Positions 23,865 through 36,164 of a stretch of DNA of 64,000 nt are shown here, in pieces. The notes under the pieces were generated by a model. The model did no database searches and was not told the DNA's origin. It saw only the letters and a list, made by a program, of their open reading frames with translations. Positions within the stretch are counted from its first letter, which is position 1, and each line of letters starts with the position of its first letter. The translations under genes were made by a program, and so were the position numbers. The stretch spans positions 17,484,001 through 17,548,000 of the forward strand of contig OX485806.1 of assembly GCA_950295325.1 (NCBI GenBank), written 5' to 3'. Source of the DNA: Polytrichum commune (taxonomy: Eukaryota; Streptophyta; Polytrichopsida; Polytrichales; Polytrichaceae).

Positions 23865-25783
23865 ACGTGCGGCATAATATAGAGAGGATTAAAATTATTT
23901 GAAATAAAAATTATAAAGGAATTCCAAATAATGAAGGGGCCATTAAATGTAGACAATCCCATTATAAGTAAGTTAGATGGACATAAAACGTGGGCCGTTC
24001 TTTTTTTGTAAAATTAATATAGGGGCTGAAGATAAGGATTCTAGAAGGTATGTTTAGTATGGTATGTAAATGGTTTTAGGACTCACGGGCTTGGGGAGTT
24101 CACTGCGATAATATTAGAAAACAACGTGCGGGAAAATACAGGGTAATTTATATTCACAAAAGGAAAAACTTAGAATTTTCTTAGAAGTAATATAGGTGAG
24201 TATGTATGATAAAATTTGTATTATAAATAATATAGGCTTGATACAAATAACGCATATTTGAAAAATATTTGAAAAATAATACCGTAGGATTTAAGGATCC
24301 TAGGTTTTTTTTGAAATAGGGTGTCCTTTGTGTTCAGAGGCGGGAAGATTTTGGATGAAAAACTACATCGATTCAGTTGAAAGAATGGGATGAAAGATTG
24401 ATGAGGGCGGATGACGGATTAGGGTTTAGGAAAAATTGGGGGAGAATGTTGCTGGAGGATTAGGTTTTGAGAGTTTTTTTTCACCATTCTGAGAGGTGGG
24501 ATTTGCGCTTCAGTGGTGGCGAGAGATTTTTCTTCGACGCTGTTGATTATTTGAGAGATGGGGTTTGCAGGCGGCATGTGCAGGTCATTCTCTCTCTCTA
24601 CTTTGAGTGGAGGTCGAATCTTCATAACGACCACACAAGTCCAGCTTTGGAACTCATGCTTGCATGTAAGTCCCATTTCACTCCCAAGTCCTAAGTCTAG
24701 ACCGTTAGTTGCCATCCGTTTAGGGTTCCCAAAGCTTTCTTCATGGCTGATCAACAGAGCTTTTTTCTCACGTTGTTTTTTTTAAGAGGGATTTGGAGTT
24801 GATCTACACGGCAATATGATATTTTTGGGGAATTTTGTTAGAGTTATTTGTCAACTCAGAATGTCGTGCCTACCATGGTGCATGATCGATCTCCGTGAAC
24901 ATCTGGTTGCTTAATGCCCTTACAGACGTAGGGAATAAACCTAAACCCTAAACGATGCCCGTCTGGTTGCTTAATGCCCATTTGGTTGCTTTGATTATGT
25001 TGTAGTATTAACTCTATACCCTTCTACATTATTGCATGGACCCTATTTTTGCTTGCTTTGTTGTTGGTGTTTTAGTTGTTTTTTTTTGACACTCAATACC
25101 GTTGTGTTTAATTATGCGTGTAACTTGATTGAGGAACATAGGCTGATTTTGTTGTTTGAAACTGTTTATGAACACTCTTAATATTAAACCTTGTTGTGCC
25201 TTGGATTTTGGTGACTTAGTACTTTGAATGCTCTTAAACCCTTTGGATCAAAATCAAATAATTATAATGAACATACCCAGCTTTAAATTATAACTTCATC
25301 AAATTTAAAAGTAATTATAGGGTCATTTAAAAAAAAATAGCAAATTATATAATGATACAATACAAAAAATTAAGGATGGATAATTAAATACCCCTTGAAT
25401 AAATACCCTTGTCACGCACGTGTATACATATATATATGTCTAGTGAACTCCCCGAGCTCACGGGGATGGATGATAATTGGTATTACTTTGCTATGGTCTC
25501 CTATGTGTTTTCTTGATAACTATGTTTGCAATGGTATTACTATTTGCACCCTTCTTTGTTTCCATGCTTTCCCTCAACACTCATCAATTGCGTTAGGAAG
25601 TAGATTAGCTTTTATTACTTAAATGGAATATAGAGTACAAAAAATTATAGTGACTTGGACAATATAAGTAATTGAAGGGTGCAAACAAATGGGGCATTTT
25701 TGAAATTTAAGTAATTGTAGGGAGGCTTTAATTCAGCCCTTGAAGGTAAATAACCCCAGAACAAAAAACCCCCAGCCGCACGT
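23865..25783. other. Region bounded by nested inverted segments, gene-like centre
   Basis: An inner pair is inverted: CGGGCTTGGGGAGTTCACT at about 24086-24104 matches, with three mismatches, the reverse complement of AGTGAACTCCCCGAGCTCA at 25442-25460. A short outer pair, ACGTGCGGC (23865-23873) and GCCGCACGT (25775-25783), is also inverted. Between them, 24410-24790 is richer in G+C. It has a CT run and an ATGTAAGTCC segment resembling a 5' splice site, so it may be a gene-derived fragment. No protein domain is recognisable. Confidence 0.35.
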
Positions 25784-25799
25784 GGTGTACAAAAATGCC

Positions 25800-27530
25800 T
25801 TAGAGTGATCTACCCGTGAGTCGGATTGAGGAGGTTGATTTCAGAATGTCAAAAATCATAGCAAATTTTAATATGAATCACTCAAGACTTGAGTAAGACA
25901 ATAAAACACTGAAGAATTGGTAGAGAAGATGAAACAAATCATAAAAGAGTTGAAACATGGAATCTTGAATTTCAAGAAATTTCAGAATTGAACATGACAT
26001 AATGTATGATTTTTTTTTAAAATAAAATTTTAAAACATAAAGACAGTGATTTCATCTTTGAAACAAAACACTGCTCTATCACCTTAAAACATGATTCAAG
26101 ATGAATCGAGTGGATCAAAAAAATGCTTTCAAGAAGTCAAAGAATAGATAGTCAACAAAAAATGATTCAAGACACAAGAGATGATGGTTTAAAGGTGCAA
26201 GAGATGGTCTGAAGACTAAGAAGAAAAAAAGCTCACATTGAGGCGGAAAGCGCTAATTTTTTTGGATCTAACCCACAACAGTCAACCATCTTTATCCACA
26301 CAAATCACCCTCCAACCCGGAATGTGTGACACAATCACTCACAACTCTTAAATTCAATTCAAATCGCAATTATCACACTTAAACATCTCAATGTCAAACT
26401 TCAGACATTATCTTTCAAACCTCACAGCTCTTAAACATCATAAATTTAAGTGCTCATAATCTCAAACAAACACTTACAATCTCATGCAATCTCACAATAA
26501 TGTTCACAGTTTTTTTCAAAGGGTCAAATCAATGCAATGTGCAATATTTTCTAGGTGGAGAAGAAAAAGTTGCCAAACCCTTTTTTGGTGCTTAAGAGGT
26601 TCCCAATGAGTTTGTCGATTAATAATACCGAAGTACCAAGATGCACCAAGGTATTGAATGAATGAATCAATTACTATTACATACATACTAAGCTAAGTCA
26701 TTTGTCTTTCAAACCCAATGCATTTGGTTCAAACTGGAAGTTTATAATACCTTTGTCTAACCATGGTTGGGTTCGACCTGAATGCTTATGAAAATATGGT
26801 CCAATGAACGTTTCATTCAAATGGAATTAATTTTGTGCTACCTATTTTAACCAAGGTTTTGTTCACAATGGATTACTAAAAACCATGGCCTAATCAAGGT
26901 TTGGTTTAGATTGATGTATCAATTTTGTTTACATTTTTGTAACCTTGGAAACGGATGGAGTTCTGGAGATTGTTATTGGAAGTTTCTATGACTTTTGGAA
27001 AAATCCATGTTACAATATGAGCATATTTAGAAACCTTTACTAGAGTTCATCCACTTGGTCAACATATTGGGTGCTAATTATTTTTTTGTAATGTTACTCA
27101 CATTTGTATTAACCTCCATAAAGAATATGGACATCTTTGCACCTCATTAGCATATTAACCAACCCAATTAAACTCAACAAATATTGTTGTACCAATGCCA
27201 ACCTAAGGATTATGACTGTTATGAATAAAATTGTTGCCAAACAATAGATGGTGTCAACTTATGATCCATATATATTAAATACAAAGTATACATGTTGCAT
27301 ATAGATAACATAACATACTAGGGCAAGGTAGACGGCAAGACTTTGCTTTATCAAAGGCAGCCAATGAAAGTTAAACGAGAAACTAGTATATAAACTCTTT
27401 ATAATCCTACATTTTTTAATTTATAAAAAAATTAAATCAATTTTTAAATCAATATTTTGGGTGGCGGAGGAACAATACTTGCTCCTTGGAACTCATGGAG
27501 GCTCCACGTTCATTTGTTGTGTGTAATACA
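25800..27530. other. Unassigned AT-rich region
   Basis: No gene is seen. At 26700-26940 phrases such as TAACCATGGTTGGGTTCG and TTAACCAAGGTTTTGTTC recur loosely about every 55 bases, perhaps an eroded tandem array. Confidence 0.35.
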
Positions 27531-27785
27531 ATACATGTTGTCTGGATGTTTTTATGAATGAGTGTTTGTAAAATGACAAATGGTGTTATACCAATGCAAG
27601 TGTTCACGCGACTATGCACCATGAATTTATCAAGCGGACGATTTATGAACGTACATTCATAAAATAATGTTATACGAACACTTATTTGTATATAATTGTG
27701 CATGACAATTGGATGTAGGTTTTTACAAATGAATGTCCGTAAAACGACAATTGGTGTTATACGAATGGTATTATAGGGTGTTATA
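27530..27785. repeat. Palindrome-bearing repeats related to the 23.2 kb array
   Basis: Near-palindromes TTTATGAACGTACATTCATAA (as two arms around GTAC), TACGAACACTTATTTGTATA and TTTACAAATGAATGTCCGTAAA recur. They are separated by blocks like ACGACAATTGGTGTTATACG, which appears twice. They share the GAAC/GTTC core of the 23.2 kb array. Confidence 0.55.
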
Positions 27786-27789
27786 TAAA

Positions 27790-28985
27790 TGATGTTAGTA
27801 GTTGAAATGACTAATTTCAAATTTTTGGAGAGTTTTCAAAATCACTTTGAAAGACATGGGAAGCGCTATGGGGCTCATTTGTAAACAATCAGAGAAAAAA
27901 AAGGAAATTGTAAAAGAAACTAACAAAATGCCTAAATGTTGACATTAGTCCCCTCAACACCGAGGTGACTACTTTCAATTTCATCAAGATTTGTTAAAAT
28001 CATTTTAAAAGCCCTAGGAATCGGTATAAAGGCCAATTGTAAACAATACGACAAAAATAAAGGAATCTTCTAGAGAAACTTAAGAGTGCCCAGATTTTGA
28101 TATTAGTCACCTCATCACCGAGGTGACTAATTTCAAATTTTTGGAGACTTTTCAAAGTCGTTCATAAAGCCTTGGGAAGTGGTACGTGGGCCATTTATAA
28201 CCAAATCGAGAGAAATAAGGGAAACTTCCAAAGAAACTTACAAGTATCCAAATATTGATATTAGGCTTTGAAATGTCTAATTTTAATCTTTGAAGATTTG
28301 TAAAATTGTTCATAAAGCCTTGGGAAGCAATACGAGGGCCATTTGTAACAAATTGGGAAAAAATGCAAGAAATTTATAGAGACACTTAAGAATACCCAAA
28401 TATTAATATTAGGCACCTCAAAACCGAGGTGCATAATGTCAAGTTTTTGATGAGGTTTCAAAATTCTTTTGAAGGCCCCATGCAAAACTACGAGGGCCAT
28501 TTTGTCACCAATTTTAGAAAAATAAAGGAAATTGTGAGAGAAATTGAAGGGTAACAAAATTTGTTATTAGTCGTCTCAACACCAAAATGACTAATTTCAA
28601 AATTTAAGAGTTTTGAAACCATGGGTAGTGTTGTAAGGGCCATTTGTGAAAAAATTTGAGAAATACAAATTAAATTGTGAGAAAAACTTAAGGGTACCCA
28701 AATGTTGACATTAGTCATCTCATCATTGAGAGGATTAATTTCAATTTTTTGAGAGTTTTCAAAAAGAAAATTGAAAGCCCTAGGCAACGTTGTAAAAAAT
28801 TTGAGAAAAACAAAGGAATTTCTTTGAGAACCTTAACGGTACTTCAATTTTGATATTAGGTAAGTTGGCACCAAGGTGACTAATTTCAAATTTTTGGAGA
28901 TTTGCAGAATCGTTTTTAAAGCCTTAGGGAGCGGTGTGAGGGCAATTTATAAATCAATGAAGAAAAGAAAAGAATTGGTTACCAA
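27790..28985. repeat. Satellite-like tandem array, ~155-bp unit, about 7-8 copies
   Basis: The anchor GACTAATTTCAAATTTTTGG recurs in varied form at about 27810, 27967, 28124, 28278, 28435, 28589, 28735 and 28878, giving a period of 143-158 bases. Each unit also has AAAGCCTTGGGAAGCGGTA, GGGCCATTTGTAAC, AGAAACTTAAGGGTACCC and TTGATATTAGTCACCTC. A small palindrome CACCTCATCACCGAGGTG occurs in several units. Units are diverged, so the array is old. Confidence 0.85.
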
Positions 28986-28989
28986 GATT

Positions 28990-29715
28990 AATTACATTTT
29001 GTTTCATTCAAATCCATTCTTTATATTTTGGATAGTATATAAAGCCACTTTTTAAGCATTTGAAAATCATGTTTGAAGCTAGCTTTTGAGTGCTCAAAAT
29101 GTTGTTTTGTTTGATTTTACATGAAGGGATTGACTTCTATGTTTGGGGGCAATGTCTTGTTGGAATCTTGGGTATCAACTAGAGAACAAAACTATGTTCT
29201 TATGCATGAATTTTGGATGTTAACGTTGATATGTTTAGAAATTCAATCAATTCATTCCAATGATTGATGTTTATGGGTATCGGAATGATGCATCACTTGT
29301 ATCATGATCCTTGAGGGCCACTCTTGTTTGAAGTTTGAGTCTTAGAAAGATGTGATCATGACCAACATTTGAAGGATAAAACCACAATTTCATGCCATGG
29401 GTGCGATAGCAAATAATATACAATATGGATTGATGCTTGTTGTGATACGCCCAAAGATGTTGTGACCCAACTATGATTTGGATAACTCGCTATGATCAAG
29501 ATCACCCAACAACATATGTAATTTCAACACAAGAGCCTTACAAGAATTAAATGTACACAATATAATGATGGATGTTGAAACACAATACCATGTCAATCAA
29601 TGTTGGTGGTTGTATTCTAGTGTTGGCACAAAAGAAAGCTTTCACAATTGTAGGCTCAATTTTTTGGCTATAGCTTGGCTTGTAGGCTAATTTTAAAGAG
29701 TTAGTGAGCATTAAC
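28990..29715. other. Unassigned region
   Basis: No gene or repeat structure recognised. Confidence 0.35.
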
Positions 29716-29717
29716 AG

Positions 29718-29804
29718 GCAATAGAAGTTAGAATTACATTCATGGCAGGAATAGGAGGCAATAGAAGTTAGAATTACATTCACGGCAGGAATAGGAGGCA
29801 ATAG
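29718..29804. repeat. 40-bp tandem duplication
   Basis: Two nearly identical units starting GGCAATAGAAGTTAGAATT and ending GCAGGAATAGGA lie head to tail with one difference (CATGG or CACGG), followed by a partial third start. Confidence 0.9.
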
Positions 29805-32260
29805 TCGGTAATTAGGGCAACCTCCTTCTCCCACCCTTAAGGAAAGGGCAGATGGGAGAGAAGGCATGTTATTTTCTTAAGGTAGAATCCGGTGTAATCT
29901 CAATATAGAAGCAATAGGCTTTCTTGAAGGTTCAGCATTCAGGGATTGAGGTTGAATACTCAACATTAGGCAATTTTCAAGCAAGATGCTTGTAGATATA
30001 GAACTAGTTTGAAAAAGCCAAGTGATTCGGACTCTAATTTGTCTTGAAAACTATGACATTTGAGAGTAAAAGTCTACAAAAGTGCAATTGACTACAAAAG
30101 TCTACAAAAGTGTAAAAGTCTACAAAAGTGCAATAAATGAACAAACCATGAAGAGGGCAAGGAAAATCAATGGTAAAGTTTGTGAGTTAGTGAGGATTAC
30201 AACCAAACTATGGCCATAAGCATGTGAGTTCATTCATTAAATTTGAGATGAGGAGTGAAGGCTAATTGCCGAGGAAAAGGGCAATAACCTAGTGCATGCA
30301 AGATGAAGAGTCGAGGGAAGGCAAATAGTCTATGGCAAGAGGCTACTAGACTAGAAGAGTAAGAGCAAGTCTAAGTGAGGCTAGTGATTGGCGAAATCAA
30401 GTTGCCTGAGAGAGGACTTGGCAGTTGAGAGGAGCATGAGAGAAAGAAGTTGTGAGATTAAGCAATTAGGCAATAATCTTAGAGTAGGACACTTAGCCTC
30501 AGAGGGGTAAGTGAAGGCAATTAGTCAAGAAGAAACGATTGCCTATTAAAGTGAAACGAAGCCAAGGCGCTCGAGAAAGATCATAGCATGTAAAGCAAAG
30601 AAATTGCCAAGTGTGAAGTGAGAGAAGGAGAGCCGGAGATGGGCAGTTGGAAAATTAAGAGTTGATAGAGACTGAGGAAGGCAATTAGCATGAGTGGGAC
30701 GGGAAGAGGGCGAAGGGTATGATAGGGGTAGAGTCGTAAGAGGAGGAAGCTGCTAGGCCACAGGCTTAACAAATGTCTCCACTATGAGAAGAGGCAACTT
30801 TGAGAGAATATAGCTTGGGAGTAGTAACTTGATTTTACCCAATACAAAGCTAATGGTGTGAATGCAGGCAACGGACACACTTAGTAGCAGCAAGCTATGA
30901 GCTACAAAAGACAATACCATCCCAAGAAGGAGAAATTAATTGATTAGAGTAAGACTATACCAAAGGCAATTCAATTTGAGACTTACAGTGGTCTAAGGCC
31001 TTAATTAATGGATATAGCCTAGTAGTTGATGCATTGATTTTACATAATCTTGTGGATATTTGTTGTGAGAAGTTACCATGTAACTAAGGATGAAGATGGT
31101 GATTATAGTCTTGGAAGAATGGCCAAATGAATGTAAGTTAAATTAAGAGGAATTAAATTTGAAATTATCCCAAAGCATAATTCATAACTTTTAAAGACGA
31201 TGCAACGCTCAAAAGACATTACCCCGGACTTTGTCCTAATGATTAGCCATTGACAATTTGCCAAGCTTTTAAGCTTCACGATTAATCTAGAGGATGGATT
31301 TAGAATGATAGAAGTCCACACGCACAAAGGACGGAATCACACACGATGGAAGAAACACAATTAACCATAAGAGTGTGAATTAAGCTTAATAAAAAAAGGA
31401 TGAAGAAGTAAAAGACCTAGATTGATATTAAAATCATTAATTCAATGTGACATTTACCCTTATAGACACTAGCTTAGTCTTCCTTGTGATCTAGTTTTCT
31501 AGGTTGTTTTTGTTTGAATATTTAAGTGATAGCAAAAAACTAACGACAACAATCTTTCCACACAATTGAGATTGTGGCCTTTCTATTACAAACAACAATA
31601 GCTTCTTAGGGAGGACATTTAATATGTATTGTGGTATACATATGTATTGAGAGGTAATTAGTTGGGGGGTATAAAGTGCATAAACTTGATTGGACTACAC
31701 CCAATTATTATACATAGCATCATTTGTTTGTCAATGTCATTGATCCTATTGTTACTTAGATGGTGTAGGAGAGGTAAACATTTATCACACTCAAGTTGTT
31801 GCAAATTTTAGATTTTGACTAACAACTTTTGTTGTTCCATAATATATGTGCTTGCATCCAACAATTGAACCTAACATACACAAAGTACATATGTTACAAG
31901 TCTACAATCTAATAGTTAAGGCTCCTTTTTGAATTTTGGCTTACAAAGTATACATATGGGAGAGGTATTGCTCCACCTAGTTATGTACAAATCAATAAGG
32001 TGCTAGGACTTTTTAATTTAAAAAAAAAGAGATAAGTATGTTCTTTGGACACCACAAATTAAATAACATGAATGTGTAAAAGGGAATTTTTAAGGACATT
32101 GATGTTTAGAATATATGTAAGGGGGAGTTATAAATAAAATTATTGTTTTTGTCTATAAATGAAATGGCTACTGAGAATTTAAAAGTAGAGTAGATGTACA
32201 GATTATAATGCTAAAGTTTCTTATGCCTTACCTTATGACTTAAAACGATTGTTTGTTGGT
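29805..32260. other. Unassigned region
   Basis: Purine-rich sequence with a short repeat of AAAGTCTACAAAAGTGCAAT at about 30068-30131. No coding domain is seen. Confidence 0.35.
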
Positions 32261-32268
32261 AAATCTAG

Positions 32269-32679
32269 CCCGGGGAGTGCACTTAAAGTTAAGACTAGGA
32301 ATCACGTGAGTGCGTTTTAATGGCATACCCCCTACAATACTTGGCCTTAAAATAGTTTTTAAATTAAGACATTTTAAGTGCCAAATCATTACGTATATAT
32401 CTATCACTTGGTATAAATTTCAGGACGAAAAGTTTTTAAAAATTAAAAAAAAATGATAGAAGTTTGAACTAAAATGCGTTGTTTTTTGCTTCAAAAATCA
32501 ATTTAAAAATATTTACAATTGATTATTTTTTGAAATTTATACAACAAGAAATTTAGATTGTGTTTAACAACTTCATTTTTTTTTTACAATTTTTAGATGA
32601 TTTTTTAGTACATACATAGGGGGGTCAAAAGTACGCACTCCCGTGATTCCTAGTCTTAACTTTAAGTGCACTCCTTTAG
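32269..32679. mobile_element. MITE with 8-bp target duplication (hAT-like size)
   Basis: Inverted ends share GGAGTGCACTTAAAGTTAAG continuing ACTAGGAATCACG(T/G)GAGTGCG, over 40 bases nearly identical. AAATCTAG flanks on both sides (32261-32268 and 32680-32687), the 8-bp duplication typical of hAT elements. The 411-bp interior is AT-rich with no coding capacity. The outermost few bases of the two ends differ, so the precise boundary is uncertain. Confidence 0.75.
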
Positions 32680-32689
32680 AAATCTAGAT

Positions 32690-34556
32690 TCTAACATTTC
32701 CCTAGCTTCAATGACGGATGTTACATGGTCAAATTCTCATGAGCTACATCATATGGATTGAAATATCTTTATAGTCTTTTTCAAATTTGAAAACAAGAGT
32801 AAACTGGGGTTGAGGTATTGAATTTTTGAGCGAACCTTGAGATGAGATATTTAATCCACAATATGTTGGTTCCCAACTCCAAAACTTGGCACAATCCAAT
32901 GCACATACTCCAAAACATAATAACAAATGGGAGAGTAGAACACTTACAATGTATGCCACAGTGGGGAAGAAACTCAGGTTATACTACAAACACATGTACA
33001 TTATGTATATACAAGGTTGACTCGATGATGGCGAACACCTTCATGTACGCAATTGTAACTTTGAACTACAGCAAGGTCATGCGCATCAAATCCGAATGAT
33101 ATAGTTAATAATATATAATCAAAATGTGATGGACTTTTGATGTTTGGACCTTGCTTTGGACTTTTGATGTTTGGAGGTCTCAACCAATATTGGACTTGCA
33201 CATAGGTAGCTGAATGCATGGTACCAATAATCAACATCAATAGTGGTATGGAAAAACGTGTTTGTGGGTATCGAAATTGTAAACTAACCACTTGAATATG
33301 CATATTTGGTGTCATGTCGATGTATACCCGAGTTATTTATTGGGTCCATACCATTCTAAATTGTTTTTATATAAAGGGCGATGGAGAACACAAATACCAT
33401 CCAATAACCCAACAAAATAACAATGCTAATGCACTAGTGCTCTTCACTATGAATCCGATCCCCAACACAACCTGATTCATTTGCTAAGAGATGAAAGGTT
33501 CCTATACATATTACGGAAAAGTAAAATGAGGATGAGGAGCTATTCAAGGGGGTGAAGCGCTGGAGTTCCCTTGCATTGCTCCCCCAAGCAATGCTCCCAC
33601 AAACTCCCAAGAGCCAAAGGACATGCAACTAACCTACAAAATGACTACTGCATCAAGCAACAACTAACTCAGCCTACTCTAGGCTAACACCTATTACCGA
33701 TTCACCCAATTACACATTCTCAAGCTCAGCAAACTCTACCCAACAAACACTAAGCACGGAAGTTCCCACCCTCAACATCACTATTACCTGCACCTACACA
33801 CCAAAGTTGTAGATACAAGGTCAAGACACTAAGGTGATGAGTTGTGAAGCCAATGCGAGGACCCCAAATTGATGATGCACCCACAATCCGAAGAGCGATC
33901 CGTGATCCACAAAGGAGCAACCCAAACTTTGACTATTGAATCAAGACCCACTAAGCGAAGCAAGATTTGAGACAAATGAGAATGGAGAACTAAGATCTGA
34001 AGTGTAAGTGAGGATCGATGGTAGCAGGCAAGCACTGTAAACATAGTAGAGTTGTGCCCAAAGGAGTGGAGATTACGCGATCTAGACACTCAGGAAGAGA
34101 GCACCGAGAGATATAGATGAGCACTTTGAAAAATGTGTGTGCGGATCGGAGTAAGCTGGCAATACACCCAATGGTGCTGCGCGAATTTACTTGAGATCTG
34201 CACCAGAACAAAATTGCTAAGTTTGTCGAGATCTACACTATTTCGCAATAGATCCACCGGGAAGTTCTTAGCAGATCCTAAGGAGTCTGTGCGCGATATT
34301 TCACTCGCAGCCAACTTTCAAAAAAGCGGCACCCGGTGATATCTGTGGAAACACTTGGACGAAAATTCTGCACCCTTTGGAGAGTTGTCGAAAAGTTAGA
34401 GTTGTTTCAAAACTTGATCTACAATTCTAGACAAGGGAGTCGCAGCTTCGAGGACCCGAACCAGGAGAAGATACCGAAGGAGAATCTTGGTGCAGACATT
34501 AGGAGCTAAACAAAGTGCTGCCAAGTTGTTGTCTGCGAAGCTATCTAAATCAAAGG
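32690..34556. other. Unassigned region
   Basis: 33,800-34,560 is richer in G+C with overlapping frames on both strands, but no recognisable domain. It could be an unrecognised LTR or gene remnant. Confidence 0.35.
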
Positions 34557-34750
34557 TGCGTTATCAATTAGGCTGACACCTAAAATCCATAATCTAAAGC
34601 TTGTTGTCTCAAAGTTGGATTGGTAGAAGTCATAAACTGAGTGGAGAGTTTTTCTTGATTTAATAAGAACCTATGGTCTTCAACCACATTATCTCTCACT
34701 CTTGAATCAACACAATTTGTTGCTCCAAAAATTGAGAAATTGAAGTCAAT
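34557..34750. repeat. Direct repeat flanking small CACTA copy 2, left unit
   Basis: This unit (ATTAGGCTGACACCTAAAAT ... TTGTTGTCTCAAA ... TTATCTCTCACTCTTGAATC) is repeated at 35966-36160 with moderate divergence. Without the inserted CACTA element the two units would lie in tandem with a period of about 235 bases. Confidence 0.7.
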
Positions 34751-34790
34751 AGAAGAAGCTAAGTTGCATCACAGGCAGTCTGAATCACAA

Positions 34791-35759
34791 TTACTATTAT
34801 AAAATCATGACCAAATCAACAGAAAATCAACAGATCTATGTTGATCCGGGCACTGCTATGACCGATTTCACTGATTTTTGAATTTTTGTAAAAATCAACA
34901 GTTTGCTGTCGACTTTTTTGTTGATCGAAATAGTAAAATGACCAAATCAACAAAATTTTAGTAAATGTAGAATATTTTAAATCTTTTCCAATTTATGGAC
35001 TCAATTTACGGACTTGTAAGTGTATGAGTGTGGAAATAATTACGAATTCAAAAGGAAGAAAATATTACACATAAATAATGATATTAAATAATAATAATAG
35101 ATGGTAACTAATAAATTATATACTATAAAAGTAAATAATAATAGAAGACCGTAAATAATAAATAATAATTTATAAACTGTAAATTATAGAAAGTAAAAAG
35201 TAAATAATGAGCAGAAAACAACAAATAATGGGAAATAAACAATAAATAGTGAATAATAAATATCAAAAAATAAATATTACACAGTAAATATCAGACAATA
35301 AAATTAGATAGTAAATAGTCAAAGAAAGGCAGTAAATATATACAATAAATATATACAGTAAATATATAATAAAGGAAGGCAGTTAATTATATACAATAAA
35401 TATATATACATCAAATATATACAGTAAATATATAGTAAATGAAGGCAGTAAATTATATACAATAAATATATACAATAAATATTTACTGTATATATATACA
35501 TCAAGTAGGTAGTAGAGAGAAAATACTGGCCTTAGTCTAGAAAGGTTTGAAGCATTCCATATATATCATGTGTGGTGTGATGACTTAGTGGTTAAGGCAC
35601 ATGTGTGGGTGTCACTAGGTACAAGGTTCAAACTCCTTGGCCTTGCCACCTAGGTGAGTGGTAAGTAGCCTATTCTTGTAGGTGAGGTATAGGTTGAGGG
35701 TTACTTGGGAAGGGTTAGAAGGTGCGGACCTACCAACCATCCATGTATGATTTTTAATG

Positions 35760-35790
<31 letters not shown>

Positions 35791-35961
35791 TTACCTTTGA
35801 AATATCTATATATATATAATAAATTTTTGTGACCAGATCAACACAAAAAATCAACAAAACTGTGTTACATCATGTTCACGTCAACGCGTCTTAAGTAACA
35901 ACCGCGACCAACGAATTTCTGTTGATTTTTTGTTGATATGGACGCAAAACTTCTACTAGTG
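34791..35961. mobile_element. Small CACTA-type non-autonomous element, copy 2
   Basis: Collinear with the element at 6815-8047 over its whole length. The left end is TTACTATTATAAAATC, and the right end has the same CACTAGTAGAA-type terminus on the reverse strand. CAA flanks it at 34788-34790 and 35962-35964. The subterminal ATCAACAGAAAATCAACAG and TTGATCCGGGCACTGC blocks, AT-rich interior and nested SINE are all shared. The length is 1171 bp. A separate target duplication shows that it moved independently after the SINE had been acquired. Confidence 0.83.
35570..35795 (+). mobile_element. tRNA-derived SINE nested in the small CACTA element, copy 2
   Basis: The A box TGACTTAGTGG (35581-35591) is unchanged. 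The B box is GGTTCAAACTC (35625-35635), with two substitutions against copy 1. A 13-base segment after the B box in copy 1 (about 7698-7710) is absent here. The body ends in a (TA)n tract like copy 1. Confidence 0.68.
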
Positions 35962-35965
35962 CAAG

Positions 35966-36160
35966 AGCATCACTCATTAGGCCGGCATCTTAAGCTCATA
36001 ATTTAAAGGTTGTTGTCTTACAACTAAATATCTAAGTTGAGTTGATAAAAGGCATGATCTAAGTTGACAGAGTTCATGATTCACTAAGAACTTAATTTTT
36101 TAGACCATATTATCTCGCACCCTTGAATTAACACAAGTTGTTGCTTCAAAAACTTAAGAC
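35966..36160. repeat. Direct repeat flanking small CACTA copy 2, right unit
   Basis: Partner of 34557-34750, with ATTAGGCCGGCATCTTAAGC, GGTTGTTGTCTTACAACT and TTATCTCGCACCCTTGAAT as anchors in the same order. Confidence 0.7.
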
Positions 36161-36164
36161 AGAA

